Under the pieces are notes generated by a model. That model was not told the origin of the DNA. It was given only the letters and a program-made list of their open reading frames with translations, and searched no databases. The position numbers and the translations under genes are program-made. From Hyphomicrobiales bacterium (lineage in GTDB: Bacteria > Pseudomonadota > Alphaproteobacteria > Rhizobiales > Rhizobiaceae), in the NCBI GenBank assembly GCA_900467745.1, contig UBQW01000047.1, positions 62,001 to 126,000 on the forward strand: 64,000 nucleotides of DNA, in the 5' to 3' direction. This document shows positions 63,860-64,000 of this stretch, one piece after another (the first letter of the stretch is position 1; each line of letters starts with the position of its first letter).

Positions 63860-64000
63860 TCAAACGTACTCTGGCTTGCCGTCGAACTTGGGAATCGGGA
63901 GGTATTTAAGTTGCCTCTCGGACCGGAAGCCGACCATGTCGCTCGACGCGTTCTTCAACCAGCCATCCGACCTGGCGGCCCGTTCTGCAGAAAGCGCGGC
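63860..64000 (-). CDS. C-terminal end of a gene running off the window
   Basis: A leftward frame open from the window edge ends RQLKYLPIPKFDGKPEYV-stop (TGA read from 63862 to 63860). 46 residues are visible, with normal composition. The family cannot be named from this piece. The ATG is outside the window. Confidence 0.5.
   Translation of the reverse strand, partial: AALSAERAARSDGWLKNASSDMVGFRSERQLKYLPIPKFDGKPEYV

Noticed and set aside
1..64000. CRISPR arrays, tRNA or rRNA genes
   Set aside because: No regularly spaced repeats and no recognisable tRNA or rRNA sequence were seen on reading both strands.

Overview
The window looks like an accessory replicon, or a chromosomal region that has absorbed plasmid material, from an alphaproteobacterium of the Rhizobium/Agrobacterium group (order Hyphomicrobiales). 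The reasons are the traA-C-D-F-B-H-G conjugation genes of Ti/Sym-type plasmids, an ExoY/ExoF/ExoP-style exopolysaccharide (EPS) locus, DUF982 and Omp25-like proteins, and sigma-EcfG (RpoE2-type) promoters of the form GGAAC-N16/17-CGTT. No rRNA, tRNA or CRISPR array was seen.

Region 1 (1-21,000) is an EPS locus. It has a Wzy-like polymerase, a methyltransferase, a secreted GH16 glycanase, an OPX outer-membrane export protein, an ExoY-like initiating sugar transferase, a co-polymerase with a dead kinase P-loop, a UDP-galactopyranose-mutase-like flavoprotein, a HAD-domain protein, and about seven glycosyltransferases, one of them a GT4-GT2 fusion. A Wzx flippase is not visible and may lie to the left. 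The right end is decayed: a GT2 gene is cut short against the remnant of a LuxR-type regulator.

Region 2 (21,370-30,900) is a DNA-processing conjugation module. traC-traD-traG run leftwards and traA-traF-traB-traH rightwards, with a probable oriT between them. No trb/virB mating-pore genes or traR/traI/traM are in the window. Next to traH are a TumE/TumA-type toxin-antitoxin pair, each gene carrying one in-frame stop, and an IS110-like fragment.

Region 3 (30,900-36,500) is a carbohydrate uptake operon: a LacI regulator with tandem palindromic operators, a Tat-exported binding protein, two permeases and a GH172 (DUF2961) glycoside hydrolase. It has no ATPase gene.

Region 4 (36,900-52,700) is a mosaic of small stress-type and housekeeping genes: GNAT, LuxR, GGCT-like, DUF3140, SnoaL-like, phosphoesterase, reductase, dienelactone hydrolase, DUF982, Crp/Fnr, Omp25-like, DUF72, DUF3072 and MXKDX repeat. 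Four near-perfect sigma-EcfG promoters lie in 48,568-51,582. Two of them precede strong intrinsic terminators and no ORF, so they may drive small RNAs.

Region 5 (53,000-61,600) is a tightly overlapping MoxR-DUF58-DUF4381-BatA-BatB-BatD operon followed by a sulfatase gene whose Tat signal and catalytic domain are in different frames. The two units share a nearly identical upstream motif.

Region 6 (62,200-64,000) has a DUF924 gene, an NmrA-family gene lacking its Rossmann start, a cut-off VOC gene, and the end of a gene that leaves the window.

Several genes are broken by single-base changes. This fits plasmid-borne decay, but sequencing error must be excluded case by case.
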